Shown: positions 14,433 to 23,161, numbered from the stretch's first letter. The stretch is DNA of 33,829 nt from Lachnospiraceae bacterium (GCA_017470935.1 JAFUXG010000038.1:1-33829); one strand, 5' to 3'. Notes: generated from the letters alone by a model not told the origin. Made by a program: numbers and translations.

Positions 14433-16508
14433 ATGGGTAAGAAACAGAAAATCAAGAATCTTTTGGAGAATGAGATAGAGCGTTATCTTCGGATACCGTT
14501 CTATTTGATGATAATTCTTATACTTGTGAACGGCTGTATGTATGCTGTGGACCGCAAGGCAGGCGCCGTTGCTACGGGCGGACTGGTTATTTATCTTATT
14601 GCTGCCATATACATTTATTATAAAAGAAGACCCCGTATTATGACGGATCTGATGGCTTTTTCCTTTGCACACGGTTCTATACAGAGTGAGCTTATTAAGG
14701 AGTTAGCAGTTCCTTATACTCTTGTAAATGCCAACGGTCGGGTGCTTTGGTGCAACAAGGCATTCTATCAGGCGTTGAAGAGCGATAAGCAGCATATGAG
14801 AAAGCACATCCAGAACATTTTCACCGATATTACGCTGGAGCTTCTGCAGATGGAGCCGGAGGATAACGGACAGCGGGTTGTCCACATTTATCAGGCTGAC
14901 AGGAATTATCGGGTGGATATCCGGAGGGTGTCTGTGGCAGAGCTGGTGTCTAATAACATCACTGAAAATGTGCAGGATAATGAGGTGCTCTATGCCATAT
15001 ATCTCTATGATGAGACAGAGCTTATGGAAGCTGTTGAGGATAAGGAGCGCATTAAGCTGGTGGCAGGCCAGATATATATTGATAACTACGAAGAGGTTAT
15101 GGATGCAACGGAGGAGGTGCGCCGGGCACTGCTGGCGGCCTTGATAGACAGAAAGATAACCAAATACATGCAGTCTGCAAGGGCGATCATTAAGAAGCTG
15201 GAGAAGGACAAGTATATCTTTGTGCTTCAGCAGCAGCAGCTGGAGCTTTTGCAGGAGGGAAAGTTCAGCCTGCTTGATGAGGTTAGGAGCATCAATATAG
15301 GAAATGAAACCCCTGTGACCCTTTCGATCGCGGTGGGAGTTGACCCGGATAATGATGATTACACAGTGGCATATGAGTACTCCCATATGGCAATGGATAT
15401 GGCCCTTGGACGCGGCGGCGACCAGGCGGTTATTAAGAAGGGTGACAAGATCATTTACTATGGAGGAAAGACCCAGTCATCTGAGAAGAATACCAGGGTT
15501 AAGGCGAGAGTCAAGGCCCATGCCTTAAAGGAGCTTCTTGCCAATAAGGATCAGGTGCTCATTATGGGACACCGCAATCCTGATATTGACTGTCTTGGAT
15601 CTGCCATAGGCATATACAGGCTGGCTACCAATATGGAGAAGAAGGCACATATTGTCATTAATGAGGTGACGAGCTCCATAAGGCCTGCCATGAATAATTT
15701 CATGGGAAGCAGTGTGTATCCGGAGGATATGTTCTACAGCAGTGAGCAGGCTCTTGGGGCAGTTGACCCTAACACAGTGCTCATAGTTGTGGATGTGAAC
15801 AGACCCAGCATTACTGAGTGTCCCGAGCTGCTTGCACATACGAAGAATATTGTTGTAATCGACCACCACAGACAAAGCGGCGAGGTTGTCAGCAATGCGC
15901 TGCTGTCCTATGTGGAGCCCTATGCTTCCTCTGCCTGTGAGATGGTGGCAGAGATACTGCAGTACAGTATGGATAAGCCCAAGCTTCGTCCTGCTGAGGC
16001 GGATGCCATGTATGCGGGAATGCTTGTTGATACCGATAACTTTGTTACCAAGACGGGTGTGCGTACCTTTGAGGCTGCCTCCTTCCTGCGTAAATGCGGT
16101 GCCGACATGATACGTGTCCGCAAGGCATATCGGGTGGATATGGAGAGCTTCAAGCATTTATCCCAGGGAGTTGGACGGGCAGAGATATTCATGGACTGTT
16201 TTGCCATTTCCGACGTGCCTGCAGAGGATGGTGTGGACAGTCCCAATGTTGTGGCAGCCAAGGTGGCTAACGAGCTGTTGGATGTGGAGAATGTGAGGGC
16301 ATCCTTTGTTCTTACAAAGATTGACGATCTTGTGTACGTCAGTGCCCGTTCCATTGATGACATCAACGTACAGGTGATCATGGAGAAGTTCGGTGGCGGC
16401 GGCCACGGAACTGTTGCAGGAGTGCAGCTTCCTGATACCACGGTGGAAGAGGTCAAGGAGCAGCTCAAATCCGTGCTCCGGACTATGTGGGATGAGGGAG
16501 ATTTCTGA
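14433..16508 (+). CDS. gdpP: Cyclic-di-AMP phosphodiesterase GdpP
   Basis: A membrane-bound DHH-DHHA1 phosphodiesterase that hydrolyses c-di-AMP, a messenger tied to cell-wall and potassium homeostasis. With the start at ATG 14433 (GAAAGGG upstream) it is 691 residues, close to the family norm of about 650-660. Order: two membrane segments near 20-65, a PAS-like domain, a degenerate GGDEF domain ending GRGGDQAVIK near 326, then the DHH catalytic domain with GHRNPDIDCLG near 380, DVN, VIDHHRQ near 475, and a DHHA1 tail with GGGGHGTVAG near 655. The metal-binding D and H residues are all visible. It is followed by rplI and dnaB, the conserved Firmicutes order. Confidence 0.95.
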   Translation: MGKKQKIKNLLENEIERYLRIPFYLMIILILVNGCMYAVDRKAGAVATGGLVIYLIAAIYIYYKRRPRIMTDLMAFSFAHGSIQSELIKELAVPYTLVNANGRVLWCNKAFYQALKSDKQHMRKHIQNIFTDITLELLQMEPEDNGQRVVHIYQADRNYRVDIRRVSVAELVSNNITENVQDNEVLYAIYLYDETELMEAVEDKERIKLVAGQIYIDNYEEVMDATEEVRRALLAALIDRKITKYMQSARAIIKKLEKDKYIFVLQQQQLELLQEGKFSLLDEVRSINIGNETPVTLSIAVGVDPDNDDYTVAYEYSHMAMDMALGRGGDQAVIKKGDKIIYYGGKTQSSEKNTRVKARVKAHALKELLANKDQVLIMGHRNPDIDCLGSAIGIYRLATNMEKKAHIVINEVTSSIRPAMNNFMGSSVYPEDMFYSSEQALGAVDPNTVLIVVDVNRPSITECPELLAHTKNIVVIDHHRQSGEVVSNALLSYVEPYASSACEMVAEILQYSMDKPKLRPAEADAMYAGMLVDTDNFVTKTGVRTFEAASFLRKCGADMIRVRKAYRVDMESFKHLSQGVGRAEIFMDCFAISDVPAEDGVDSPNVVAAKVANELLDVENVRASFVLTKIDDLVYVSARSIDDINVQVIMEKFGGGGHGTVAGVQLPDTTVEEVKEQLKSVLRTMWDEGDF

Positions 16509-16529
16509 TATACTACTAAAATATATTAG

Positions 16530-16603
16530 GCATCTGCGAAATACATTAACAATGTCTATACAATGTTCACAATAAAGAAAGTATATATGCATTTCGCAAA
16601 TGC
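16530..16603. repeat. Intergenic inverted repeat between gdpP and rplI
   Basis: GCATCTGCGAAATACAT at 16530-16546 pairs with ATGCATTTCGCAAATGC at 16587-16603 (15 of 17 bases), with partial extension outward. The 40-nt interior carries CTATACAATGTTCACAA at 16556-16572, which differs by one base from the outer arm of the 11543-11794 element. It may be a promoter/operator region for rplI or a small mobile palindrome. Confidence 0.6.
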
Positions 16604-16639
16604 TTAATAATCAATATATAAACAGGAGGATATAAGACT

Positions 16640-17089
16640 ATGGAAGTTATTTTGTTGGAGGATGTGAAGAATGTAGGTAAGAAGGGTGATGTGGTCAAGG
16701 TTAATGACGGCTTTGCCCGTAATGTTCTTATAAAGAAAAAGCAGGGGGTCGAGGCAACCAGTAAGAATCTCAATGACCTTAAGCTGAGAAAGGCTAATGA
16801 TGACAAGATTGCAGCGGAAAATCTTGAGGCAGCACGTGAGCTTGCGAAGAAGATAGAGGAGTCTAAGATCACGATTCCCATTAAGGTTGGTGCCAATGGC
16901 AAGAGCTTCGGCTCGGTTTCCTCTAAGGAGATTGCTGACGAGGTCAAGGCTCAGCTTTCACTTGATGTGGACAAGAAGAAGGTACAGCTTAAGGATGCCA
17001 TCAAGGCTGTCGGTGAGTATGATGTTAAGATCAAGCTTCATCCACAGGTGACAGCAGGTCTTAAGGTGATCGTTGAAGGCAAGGCATAG
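16640..17089 (+). CDS. rplI: 50S ribosomal protein L9
   Basis: A ribosomal large-subunit protein of 149 residues, the usual length. The N-terminal rRNA-binding domain shows MEVILLEDVKNVGKKGDVV, then GFARNVLIKKKQGVEAT. A long connecting helix follows (residues 45-75), and then the C-terminal domain with GANGKSFGSVSSKEIADE. A strong AGGAGG site lies 11 nt before the ATG. It sits between gdpP and dnaB, as in many Firmicutes. Confidence 0.98.
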   Translation: MEVILLEDVKNVGKKGDVVKVNDGFARNVLIKKKQGVEATSKNLNDLKLRKANDDKIAAENLEAARELAKKIEESKITIPIKVGANGKSFGSVSSKEIADEVKAQLSLDVDKKKVQLKDAIKAVGEYDVKIKLHPQVTAGLKVIVEGKA

Positions 17090-17112
17090 ATTGATCTGTC
17101 AGTTGGTCTTGA

Positions 17113-17174
17113 GATTGCGCGGCAAGGTAATACATGGTTTCGGGATTGCGCGACAAGGTAACACGTGGTTTTGG
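17113..17174 (+). repeat. Two 31-nt tandem repeats between rplI and dnaB
   Basis: Copies at 17113-17143 and 17144-17174 (GATTGCGCG[GA]CAAGGTAA...) agree at 27 of 31 positions. They lie in the 161-nt gap between rplI and dnaB and encode nothing evident. Confidence 0.75.
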
Positions 17175-17250
17175 GATGAAGATAGATGAATGGATACAAG
17201 TGTCTGCAGCCTTGTATGGAACAAAGTGTTTTATAGATAGGGCATAGGTT

Positions 17251-18615
17251 ATGGATGAAAATACGATTATACAGAAAAGAATAATGCCAAATAATAAAGA
17301 GATGGAGCAGGCGGTAATAGGCTCTATGCTTATGGATAGGGATGCTGTAGCGGACGTGGCAGACATACTTACAAGGGATGATTTCTACTATGGTGAGTAT
17401 GGGATGCTTTTCTCTGCTATTGTTTCCCTGTACAATGAGGGTAAGCCCATAGATCTTTCCATTGTCAGCAACAAATTAAAGGAAATGAATGCGCCGGAAT
17501 CGGTGAGCAGCTTAGGATATATCAATGAGATATTGGAGTCTGTACAGTTCACAAGCCATGCAGCCGAGTACGCAAGAATTGTACAGGATAAAGCGGTGCT
17601 TCGCAAGATGATCAAGTACTCTGAAAAGACAATGGCTCAGTGCTATGAGTCGGAGAATCCGGTCAATGATATATTGGAGCAGTCCGAGAAGGAGCTGTTT
17701 GATATTACACAGAAAAGAAGTACGGGAATGCAGTTTGCCGAGATGAAGGACATTGCTCTTAACGTGCTCGATAATATAGAGGCTTCGGCGAAGAAGGGCA
17801 GTGAGATCACAGGTGTTCCCACTGGCTTTACCGATCTTGACAGGAAGCTTTCGGGACTTCACGGCTCAGAGCTTATACTTATTGCCGCAAGACCGGCTAT
17901 GGGCAAGACCGCATTTGCACTTAACATAGCACAGCACGCTGCGATGGTGGCAGATGTGCCGGTGGCAGTATTTTCCCTGGAGATGAGTAAGGAGCAGCTG
18001 GCAACACGTCTCATTGCCATGGATTCAATGGTGGATTCCCAGTCCATAAGAACAGGCCAGCTTCTCGATTCAGATTGGGAGAAGATAATGGAATCAACAT
18101 ATCGTGTGGGGGAGATGCCCATGTACATAGATGACACGCCGGGTATTACGGTTGCAGAATTAAGGTCAAAATGCAGGAAGCTTAAGCAGACAAAGAATAT
18201 TGGCCTCATTGTTATAGATTATCTGCAGCTCATGAATGGCTCGGGAAGAAGTGAGTCCCGCCAGCAGGAGATATCTACCATAAGCCGTTCCCTTAAGAAT
18301 CTGGCGAAGGAGCTTGATGTGCCGGTAATTGCGTTGTCCCAGCTTAACCGTGCGGTGGACAGCCGTGAGGATCACAGGCCAGTTATGTCAGACCTTCGTG
18401 AGTCGGGAGCCATTGAGCAGGACGCCGACGTTATTATGTTCATTTATCGTGATGATTATTATCATAAGGAGGATTCGCTAAAGCCGGGAATTGCAGATAT
18501 AATAGTGGCTAAGCAGAGAAGTGGCTCCACCGGAACGGTCGAGCTTACATGGCATGGAGAGTACACGAAGTTCGCAGGAAAGCCAAGAGCCAGTGATCTA
18601 GCCCAGATAAAGTGA
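17251..18615 (+). CDS. dnaB: Replicative DNA helicase DnaB
   Basis: The ring-shaped 5'-3' helicase of the replication fork (called DnaC in Bacillus). At 454 residues it is the standard length. The N-terminal domain begins with NNKEMEQAVIGSMLMD. The RecA-like C-terminal domain has Walker A ARPAMGKTAF near residue 213, the H1a region VFSLEMS, Walker B LIVIDYLQLM, the SQLNRAVD motif, the arginine region DLRESGAIEQDAD, and KQRSGSTGT. There is no intein, although these P-loops are frequent insertion sites. The start ATG 17251 has a weak TAGGG site. The downstream gene is convergent. Confidence 0.98.
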   Translation: MDENTIIQKRIMPNNKEMEQAVIGSMLMDRDAVADVADILTRDDFYYGEYGMLFSAIVSLYNEGKPIDLSIVSNKLKEMNAPESVSSLGYINEILESVQFTSHAAEYARIVQDKAVLRKMIKYSEKTMAQCYESENPVNDILEQSEKELFDITQKRSTGMQFAEMKDIALNVLDNIEASAKKGSEITGVPTGFTDLDRKLSGLHGSELILIAARPAMGKTAFALNIAQHAAMVADVPVAVFSLEMSKEQLATRLIAMDSMVDSQSIRTGQLLDSDWEKIMESTYRVGEMPMYIDDTPGITVAELRSKCRKLKQTKNIGLIVIDYLQLMNGSGRSESRQQEISTISRSLKNLAKELDVPVIALSQLNRAVDSREDHRPVMSDLRESGAIEQDADVIMFIYRDDYYHKEDSLKPGIADIIVAKQRSGSTGTVELTWHGEYTKFAGKPRASDLAQIK

Positions 18616-18728
18616 TGGATCGTCTTTGCTTATATGTTTTGCAAATGCTCATACTGAGGCGGCAAGCGACGTGATAGAATTTGCGGGTAGAGCTGTTGTG
18701 AATGATCGATCAGGTGCAGTGGTGAGGA

Positions 18729-19904
18729 TTATTTCGTGCATATGAACATACCTGAATACTTTGTGATGTGGAAGCCCTTTTTGGTCTTGCGTTCCACGTA
18801 AGTACGGAAGTCCTTGTAGCGGTCAAGCAGATATTGATTCTGGTTGCCATGGCATGAAAGGATGTATTCTATGAGAGGCTCGGCATTGTCTACGATAAGT
18901 TCATCATTGTAGATTTCTCGCTTGACACTTGAAAAGTATGGTGTCAATAGGTCTGCGCCGTTGCCGAGACCGAATTTCTCATACAATTTGTCCGCGGACA
19001 AAATTATTGAATTATTGAAGCTTTGAACTAAGGTGGTAATCTCCTTCATGTGCTTAGAGCCGTAGGTGCTGCATATGAAGGTACCGCCATTTTTTAATAC
19101 TCTTCTTACCTCTGATAAAACCTTTGGAAGATCGTCGCAGTAGAAAAGCACATGGTTGGCAATGACCAGGTCAAAGGTCTCATCCTCGTAAGGAATCTCA
19201 TGGCAGTCAAAGGCATGAAATGTAAGGTTGTCCATTGACAGCTCGCGTTTGGTGTCGCGAAGCATTCCCTCTGATATATCATTTAATATTATGTGGGTGT
19301 CTGTGGGGAGCTTATCGCAGTTTTCCTTCCACAGTGCTCCGCTGCCACAGCCAAGCTCCAAGACCTGCATGCCTGAAGTGATATGGCAATGCTCATATAT
19401 CCACGGAAACCAGCCCTGCTTGTTAGTTGAATACAGGGCGTGGAGATTGATCCTGGCTGAAATGTTGCTGGAGTTTTCATATTGCGACTTCAGGGTGTTT
19501 TCCATGTTTGTAAGATGGATAAGATCAAGCATTTGATTCCAGTCTATGGGAGCATCCTTTTCCAACGCATGGGTGGTGTCCTCTATGGCAGAGGCTACGA
19601 GCTCCATCTGCTCCATGCGGTCCTTTACCAGCTTTAACTGGAGCTTTAAAGAATTGCGGAGCATGCTCCGGTCAAGATCGCCGATGGTCATGCTCCTGAT
19701 CTCATCTAATGAAAATCCAAGATATTTTAACAGGAGAATCTGGGAAAGCTTGGCGAAGTCCGCATCCGTGTAAAAGCGCGCTCCGGAATCATTTACATAC
19801 GAAGGCTTAAGAATATTTGCTTTGTCATAGTAGCGGATAGTTCTGATGGTTATGTGTGCCATCTTTGCAAATTCGCCGGAGGTGTAATAGCCGGATGGTT
19901 TCAT
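18729..19904 (-). CDS. MerR-family regulator fused to a SAM methyltransferase (391 aa)
   Basis: Residues 1-75 form a MerR winged helix (YTSGEFAKMAHITIRTIRYY, then GARFYTDADF and LGFSLDEIRSM). Residues 85-115 form the helix that pairs MerR dimers. In place of a small ligand domain, residues about 150-300 form a class I methyltransferase: motif I VLELGCGSG at 181-189, an acidic residue at LNDIS, FDLVIANHVLFY, and a later RRVLKNGG. It is therefore a DNA-binding protein with a built-in methyltransferase-like domain, which may act as sensor or as enzyme; the substrate is unknown. The start at 19904 has an AGGAG site 8 nt upstream. It lies 59 nt after the yqeY-like gene on the same strand. Confidence 0.88.
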   Translation of the reverse strand: MKPSGYYTSGEFAKMAHITIRTIRYYDKANILKPSYVNDSGARFYTDADFAKLSQILLLKYLGFSLDEIRSMTIGDLDRSMLRNSLKLQLKLVKDRMEQMELVASAIEDTTHALEKDAPIDWNQMLDLIHLTNMENTLKSQYENSSNISARINLHALYSTNKQGWFPWIYEHCHITSGMQVLELGCGSGALWKENCDKLPTDTHIILNDISEGMLRDTKRELSMDNLTFHAFDCHEIPYEDETFDLVIANHVLFYCDDLPKVLSEVRRVLKNGGTFICSTYGSKHMKEITTLVQSFNNSIILSADKLYEKFGLGNGADLLTPYFSSVKREIYNDELIVDNAEPLIEYILSCHGNQNQYLLDRYKDFRTYVERKTKKGFHITKYSGMFICTK

Positions 19905-19963
19905 GTGGATTCTCCTGTTGCGTTGTGTATAATGATTTAACTGTCTGTATAATATACGATGTT

Positions 19964-20401
19964 TTACTGAGAAAGCTTTCCTACAACCTGATTGATGAGC
20001 TTGCCGTCAGCCTTGCCCTTCAGCTCACCCATGACAGCCTTCATTATCTGTCCCTTGTTGCCGGTTGCAAGAACATCTGCAAACTTCTCCTTAATGATGC
20101 TTTCTATCTCTTCCTCTGAGAGCATCTTAGGTGCATACTCCTGCATGATATCGAAACGTGCCTGATACTCAGCCTTCAACTCTGCACGCTCGTCAGGACA
20201 GGTGTCAAGCTGCTCCTTAACAGACTTGACCTCCTTAAGAATGGCGCGGTCAACAACCTCCTCAGGAATATCGTCACGCTTGCCCTCGTCAATGGCGATC
20301 TTCTTAGCAGCTGATACCAGTGTTGAGATGGCGTCCTTTCTAGTCTTGTCATGCGCCTTCATGGCAGCGATCATGTCCTTTTGTAATGTCTCAAATTGCA
20401 T
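19964..20401 (-). CDS. GatB/YqeY domain protein
   Basis: A 145-residue single-domain YqeY protein, related to the C-terminal tRNA-binding region of GatB. Landmarks are the opening with MKAHDKTRKDAISTLVSA, the middle with DDIPEEVVDRAILKEVK, and a C-terminal half of three helices with MLSEEEIESIIKE, GKIM-like NKGQIMKAVMGELKGKADG and a final NQVVGKLS. The biochemical role of stand-alone YqeY is unsettled. The start at 20401 has an AAGGAGG site about 10 nt upstream and a good promoter behind it. It is divergent from the DUF4143 ATPase. Confidence 0.92.
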   Translation of the reverse strand: MQFETLQKDMIAAMKAHDKTRKDAISTLVSAAKKIAIDEGKRDDIPEEVVDRAILKEVKSVKEQLDTCPDERAELKAEYQARFDIMQEYAPKMLSEEEIESIIKEKFADVLATGNKGQIMKAVMGELKGKADGKLINQVVGKLSQ

Positions 20402-20493
20402 TATGTTAGTCCTCCTTAATATTATATTGCATATGTTGAAAACTATTGGTTATAGCCTCTTGATTGTATTATTGATACAATGCTACGTGGATA

Positions 20494-20522
20494 AGTATAG
20501 CACAGATTTAATTTTTTGTGAA
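20494..20522 (-). promoter_or_regulatory. Promoter of the yqeY-like gene
   Basis: On the minus strand: TTCACA (20522-20517), a 17-nt spacer, and TATACT (20499-20494) preceded by TG one base upstream (extended -10). The leader is about 85 nt. Confidence 0.6.
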
Positions 20523-20556
20523 TAAAACCTGTGGTATAAACTTATACTAAAGCAAA

Positions 20557-20640
20557 ATACCACAAAACACTAAAATAGCGCAAAATACTAAAATAATATA
20601 CCACAAAACACTAAAATAAAATACCACAAAATACTAAAAT
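20557..20640. repeat. Iteron-like direct repeats upstream of the DUF4143 ATPase
   Basis: Three copies of ATACCACAAAA[CT]ACTAAAAT at 20557-20576, 20598-20617 and 20621-20640, plus a shorter copy GCAAAATACTAAAAT at 20580-20594. The spacing is 20-23 nt, close to two helical turns, so a bound protein would meet each copy on nearly the same face. The array ends 6 nt before the -35 box of the ATPase gene. Confidence 0.8.
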
Positions 20641-20645
20641 TGGAA

Positions 20646-20674
20646 TTGACGAAAATATTATTTTGGAATAAAAT
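20646..20674 (+). promoter_or_regulatory. Promoter of the DUF4143 ATPase gene
   Basis: TTGACG at 20646-20651, a 17-nt spacer, and TAAAAT at 20669-20674. The start would be near 20681, so the ribosome site lies almost at the 5' end of the message. Confidence 0.6.
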
Positions 20675-20692
20675 ACTTTTGAGGTGATTGAT

Positions 20693-21976
20693 ATGAAAAT
20701 TTATAGAAAAAGGGTACTTGACGACTTGTTGGAACTTAATATGGAAGCCTTTGGAGCAGCATGGATTAGAGGCCCAAAGGGTTGTGGAAAAACAACCACA
20801 GCAAAACAGATAGCAAAAACCGTTGTGGAATTTCAAGATGAAGAGGAACGAGAAAATCTATTGTTGATAGCTAATACCTTTCCCAGTAAACTTCTGATAG
20901 GAGATAAACCAATTCTGTTTGATGAATGGCAGGATGCACCGAAGCTGTTTGGAGCTATACGAAAAGATGTTGATGATTCTGGAGAGAAAGGTTGTTATAT
21001 TTTGACAGGTTCATCATCGCGAGATGTCAATACGCCACATACTGGAACTCTGCGTATAAGTCGATTGCAGATGTATCCGATGAGTCTTTATGAAAGCGGG
21101 GAGTCAAATGGAACAGTGTCTTTGTTGCGATTATTTGATGATCCAGAGTCGTTTGAAAGCTGCAGATCAGATATGAATATTGATGATATTATTTTTGCTA
21201 TATGCCGTGGAGGGTGGCCGGGAAGTCTGGATAATAAAACTGACAGAGCCAAACTTCTGGTTGCAAAGGATTTATATAAGCAAACGTATTCAAATGATAT
21301 TTCTAATATTGACGGAGTAAAAAGAAATCCCGTTATTGCGATGGATCTTTTAAAGTCATATAGCAGGAATATATGTACGATTGCAGCTGCAAAAACAATT
21401 ATGTCAGACGTCAAGGCAAATAATGATGTTACTGACCAAACACTTTTTAAATATATTAATGCGTTAACGGAATTATATATTTTGGATGATTTGGATGCAT
21501 GGTGTCCTTCTATTCGCTCTAAGACAGCAATACGCTCTGGAAGAAAGAGAAATTTGATAGATCCATCTATTGCAGTTGCAGCACTTGGATTGTCACCTGA
21601 TTATTTTAATAGGGATTTTAAAACGCTTGGTTTTTTGTTTGAATCCTTATGTATACGTGATTTGAAGATATATTCGACAGCATATGATGGAAGAATGTCA
21701 TATTATAGAGACAGATATGGGCTTGAAGCTGATGGAGTGCTTCGAATGAATGATGGAAGATATGCCATAATAGAATTTAAGCTTGGAGAAAATGAGGTGG
21801 AGGAAGGGGCTCGTCATTTATGTGAAATTGAAGCGCTTGTTAATGAATATAATAAAAAAGAAAAGCAGTGTCCGTTAAGATTGCCGGATCTAAAGCTTGT
21901 AATAACAGGTACCAAATATGGCTACAGGAGAGATGATGGAGTGTTGGTTATTCCCATTGGTTGTTTAAAGGATTAA
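20693..21976 (+). CDS. DUF4143-type AAA ATPase (427 aa)
   Basis: A P-loop ATPase of the AAA_14-DUF4143 group, common in anaerobes and of unproven function. Walker A GPKGCGKTT lies at 27-35 and Walker B PILFDEWQ at 73-80. YILTGSS (the sensor region) and RISRLQMYPMSLYE follow. The C-terminal domain carries LEADGVLRMNDG...AIIEFKLG near 345-366, which resembles the D...E-x-K core of PD-(D/E)XK nucleases. I choose ATG 20693, 6 nt after GAGGTG, rather than the GTG at 20684 that overlaps this site. It is AT-rich compared with its neighbours and is preceded by iteron-like repeats, which suggests autoregulation and perhaps horizontal acquisition. Confidence 0.88.
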   Translation: MKIYRKRVLDDLLELNMEAFGAAWIRGPKGCGKTTTAKQIAKTVVEFQDEEERENLLLIANTFPSKLLIGDKPILFDEWQDAPKLFGAIRKDVDDSGEKGCYILTGSSSRDVNTPHTGTLRISRLQMYPMSLYESGESNGTVSLLRLFDDPESFESCRSDMNIDDIIFAICRGGWPGSLDNKTDRAKLLVAKDLYKQTYSNDISNIDGVKRNPVIAMDLLKSYSRNICTIAAAKTIMSDVKANNDVTDQTLFKYINALTELYILDDLDAWCPSIRSKTAIRSGRKRNLIDPSIAVAALGLSPDYFNRDFKTLGFLFESLCIRDLKIYSTAYDGRMSYYRDRYGLEADGVLRMNDGRYAIIEFKLGENEVEEGARHLCEIEALVNEYNKKEKQCPLRLPDLKLVITGTKYGYRRDDGVLVIPIGCLKD

Positions 21977-22033
21977 GAGATGGAAAATTAATTGAGATTA
22001 AAATTCGGAATGATCATATAGGAGGATATCGCT

Positions 22034-23074
22034 ATGTGGATCGTAATATGTATTGTGATCATTATTTTTATTTATTTGTATTGTATAGCTCCGAATACCG
22101 GGCGGCAGGAGCAGATGCAGCCTTTTGCTGATACATATATTGCCCACAGAGGGCTTTTTGATAACGGGGATGGAGAGTGGGAGATTACGCCGGAAGGGGT
22201 TACGCCGAACGGTGGCAAGGCTGTGTCGGACAGTAGTAAGGCTGTGTCGGATGGAAAGAAGTCTATGTCGGACAAGGAGAAGGTTATGCCAAATGAGAAA
22301 GAGGCTTTGTCGGACAGAGAGAAGGCTATGCCAGAGAAGAAGGCTGTGTCGGACGGTGGGAAGGCTGTGTCGGACAGTAAGAAGGCAGAAATAATACCTG
22401 AAAATTCCATGCCTGCCTTTGAAAGGGCTGTGGCATCGGGATATGGTATTGAGCTGGATACCCAGACCACGAAGGACGGCAGGCTTGTGGTGTTTCATGA
22501 TGAGACCCTTTACCGTATGTGCGGTGTTGATAAGAAGCTTTATGAATGTACCTATGAGGAGCTTATGAAATATGGTCTTGCAGGAACTGATTACAGGATA
22601 CCCTTGTTTTCTGATGTTCTTAAGGCTGTGGGAGGAAGGGTGCCTCTTATAGTGGAGATTAAGTCTGAGGGTAACTGGCTAAGGACCACACGGATGACAG
22701 CGGAGCAGCTGGATGCTTACCGGGGTATATATTGCGTGGAATCATTTCATCCACTGGTGGTGAGATGGTTCAGGAAAAACCGTCCCGATGTTTTGAGGGG
22801 GCAGCTTTCCACCAACTTTTTCAGAAGCACTCTTAAGAGAGCATGGTATGAGAATATTATACTTACCAATCTTATGCTGAACTTTCTGTCCCGTCCGGAT
22901 TTTGTTGCATATAATTACAGATACAGGAATCAGCCATCCTTTTGGCTTTGCCGGCATTTATTTAACGTGGTAAGCGCGGCATGGACAGTGAGAAGTGAGG
23001 CAGTGCTTAAGAGGGTTTCTAAGGTGTTTGATGTGATAATATTTGATTCGTTTATTCCGGGAGAGAGGGAATGA
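22034..23074 (+). CDS. Glycerophosphodiester phosphodiesterase with inserted heptad repeat (346 aa)
   Basis: A membrane-anchored GDPD enzyme that splits glycerophosphodiesters. One N-terminal membrane segment (residues 2-18) is followed by the TIM-barrel motifs: YIAHRG (36-40), PENSMPAFERAV (122-133), IELDTQTTKDG with E140 and D142, and VVFHDE with H155. The catalytic histidines and the metal-binding acids are present. Between HRG and PENS, where the family normally has about 10-20 residues, there is an extra stretch containing about eight KAVSD-type repeats (62-116). An AGGAGG site lies upstream of ATG 22034. The C-terminal part is somewhat divergent but full-length. Confidence 0.9.
   Translation: MWIVICIVIIIFIYLYCIAPNTGRQEQMQPFADTYIAHRGLFDNGDGEWEITPEGVTPNGGKAVSDSSKAVSDGKKSMSDKEKVMPNEKEALSDREKAMPEKKAVSDGGKAVSDSKKAEIIPENSMPAFERAVASGYGIELDTQTTKDGRLVVFHDETLYRMCGVDKKLYECTYEELMKYGLAGTDYRIPLFSDVLKAVGGRVPLIVEIKSEGNWLRTTRMTAEQLDAYRGIYCVESFHPLVVRWFRKNRPDVLRGQLSTNFFRSTLKRAWYENIILTNLMLNFLSRPDFVAYNYRYRNQPSFWLCRHLFNVVSAAWTVRSEAVLKRVSKVFDVIIFDSFIPGERE
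22217..22381 (+). repeat. In-frame 21-nt tandem repeat inside the GDPD gene
   Basis: Eight units: seven of 21 nt and one of 18 nt, typically AAGGCTGTGTCGGACAGTA plus two bases. They encode heptads such as K-A-V-S-D-S-S and K-A-M-P-E-K. Every unit is a multiple of three, so the reading frame is kept. Units at the two ends are most alike and the middle ones have drifted. Confidence 0.9.
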
Positions 23075-23103
23075 TTATTTACCCCCAATATTGAATATTG
23101 TGA

Positions 23104-23133
23104 TTGATTATTACTTACATAATAATGTATAAT
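23104..23133 (+). promoter_or_regulatory. Promoter of the beta-glucosidase gene
   Basis: TTGATT at 23104-23109, an 18-nt spacer, and a perfect TATAAT at 23128-23133. The -10 box overlaps the left arm of the next hairpin. Confidence 0.5.
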
Positions 23134-23161
23134 GGTGTCAGATGTGTCTGGCACCATTTTA
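23131..23161 (+). terminator. Hairpin, probable terminator of the GDPD gene
   Basis: AATGGTGTCAGA / TCTGGCACCATT (one G-U pair) with loop TGTG, followed by a short T run. Because the beta-glucosidase promoter overlaps it, it would also form in the start of that gene's message. Confidence 0.6.

Noticed and set aside
20557-20640. Short regular repeats considered as a CRISPR array
   Set aside because: Units are 20 nt with almost no spacers and no cas genes; they fit binding-site iterons better.
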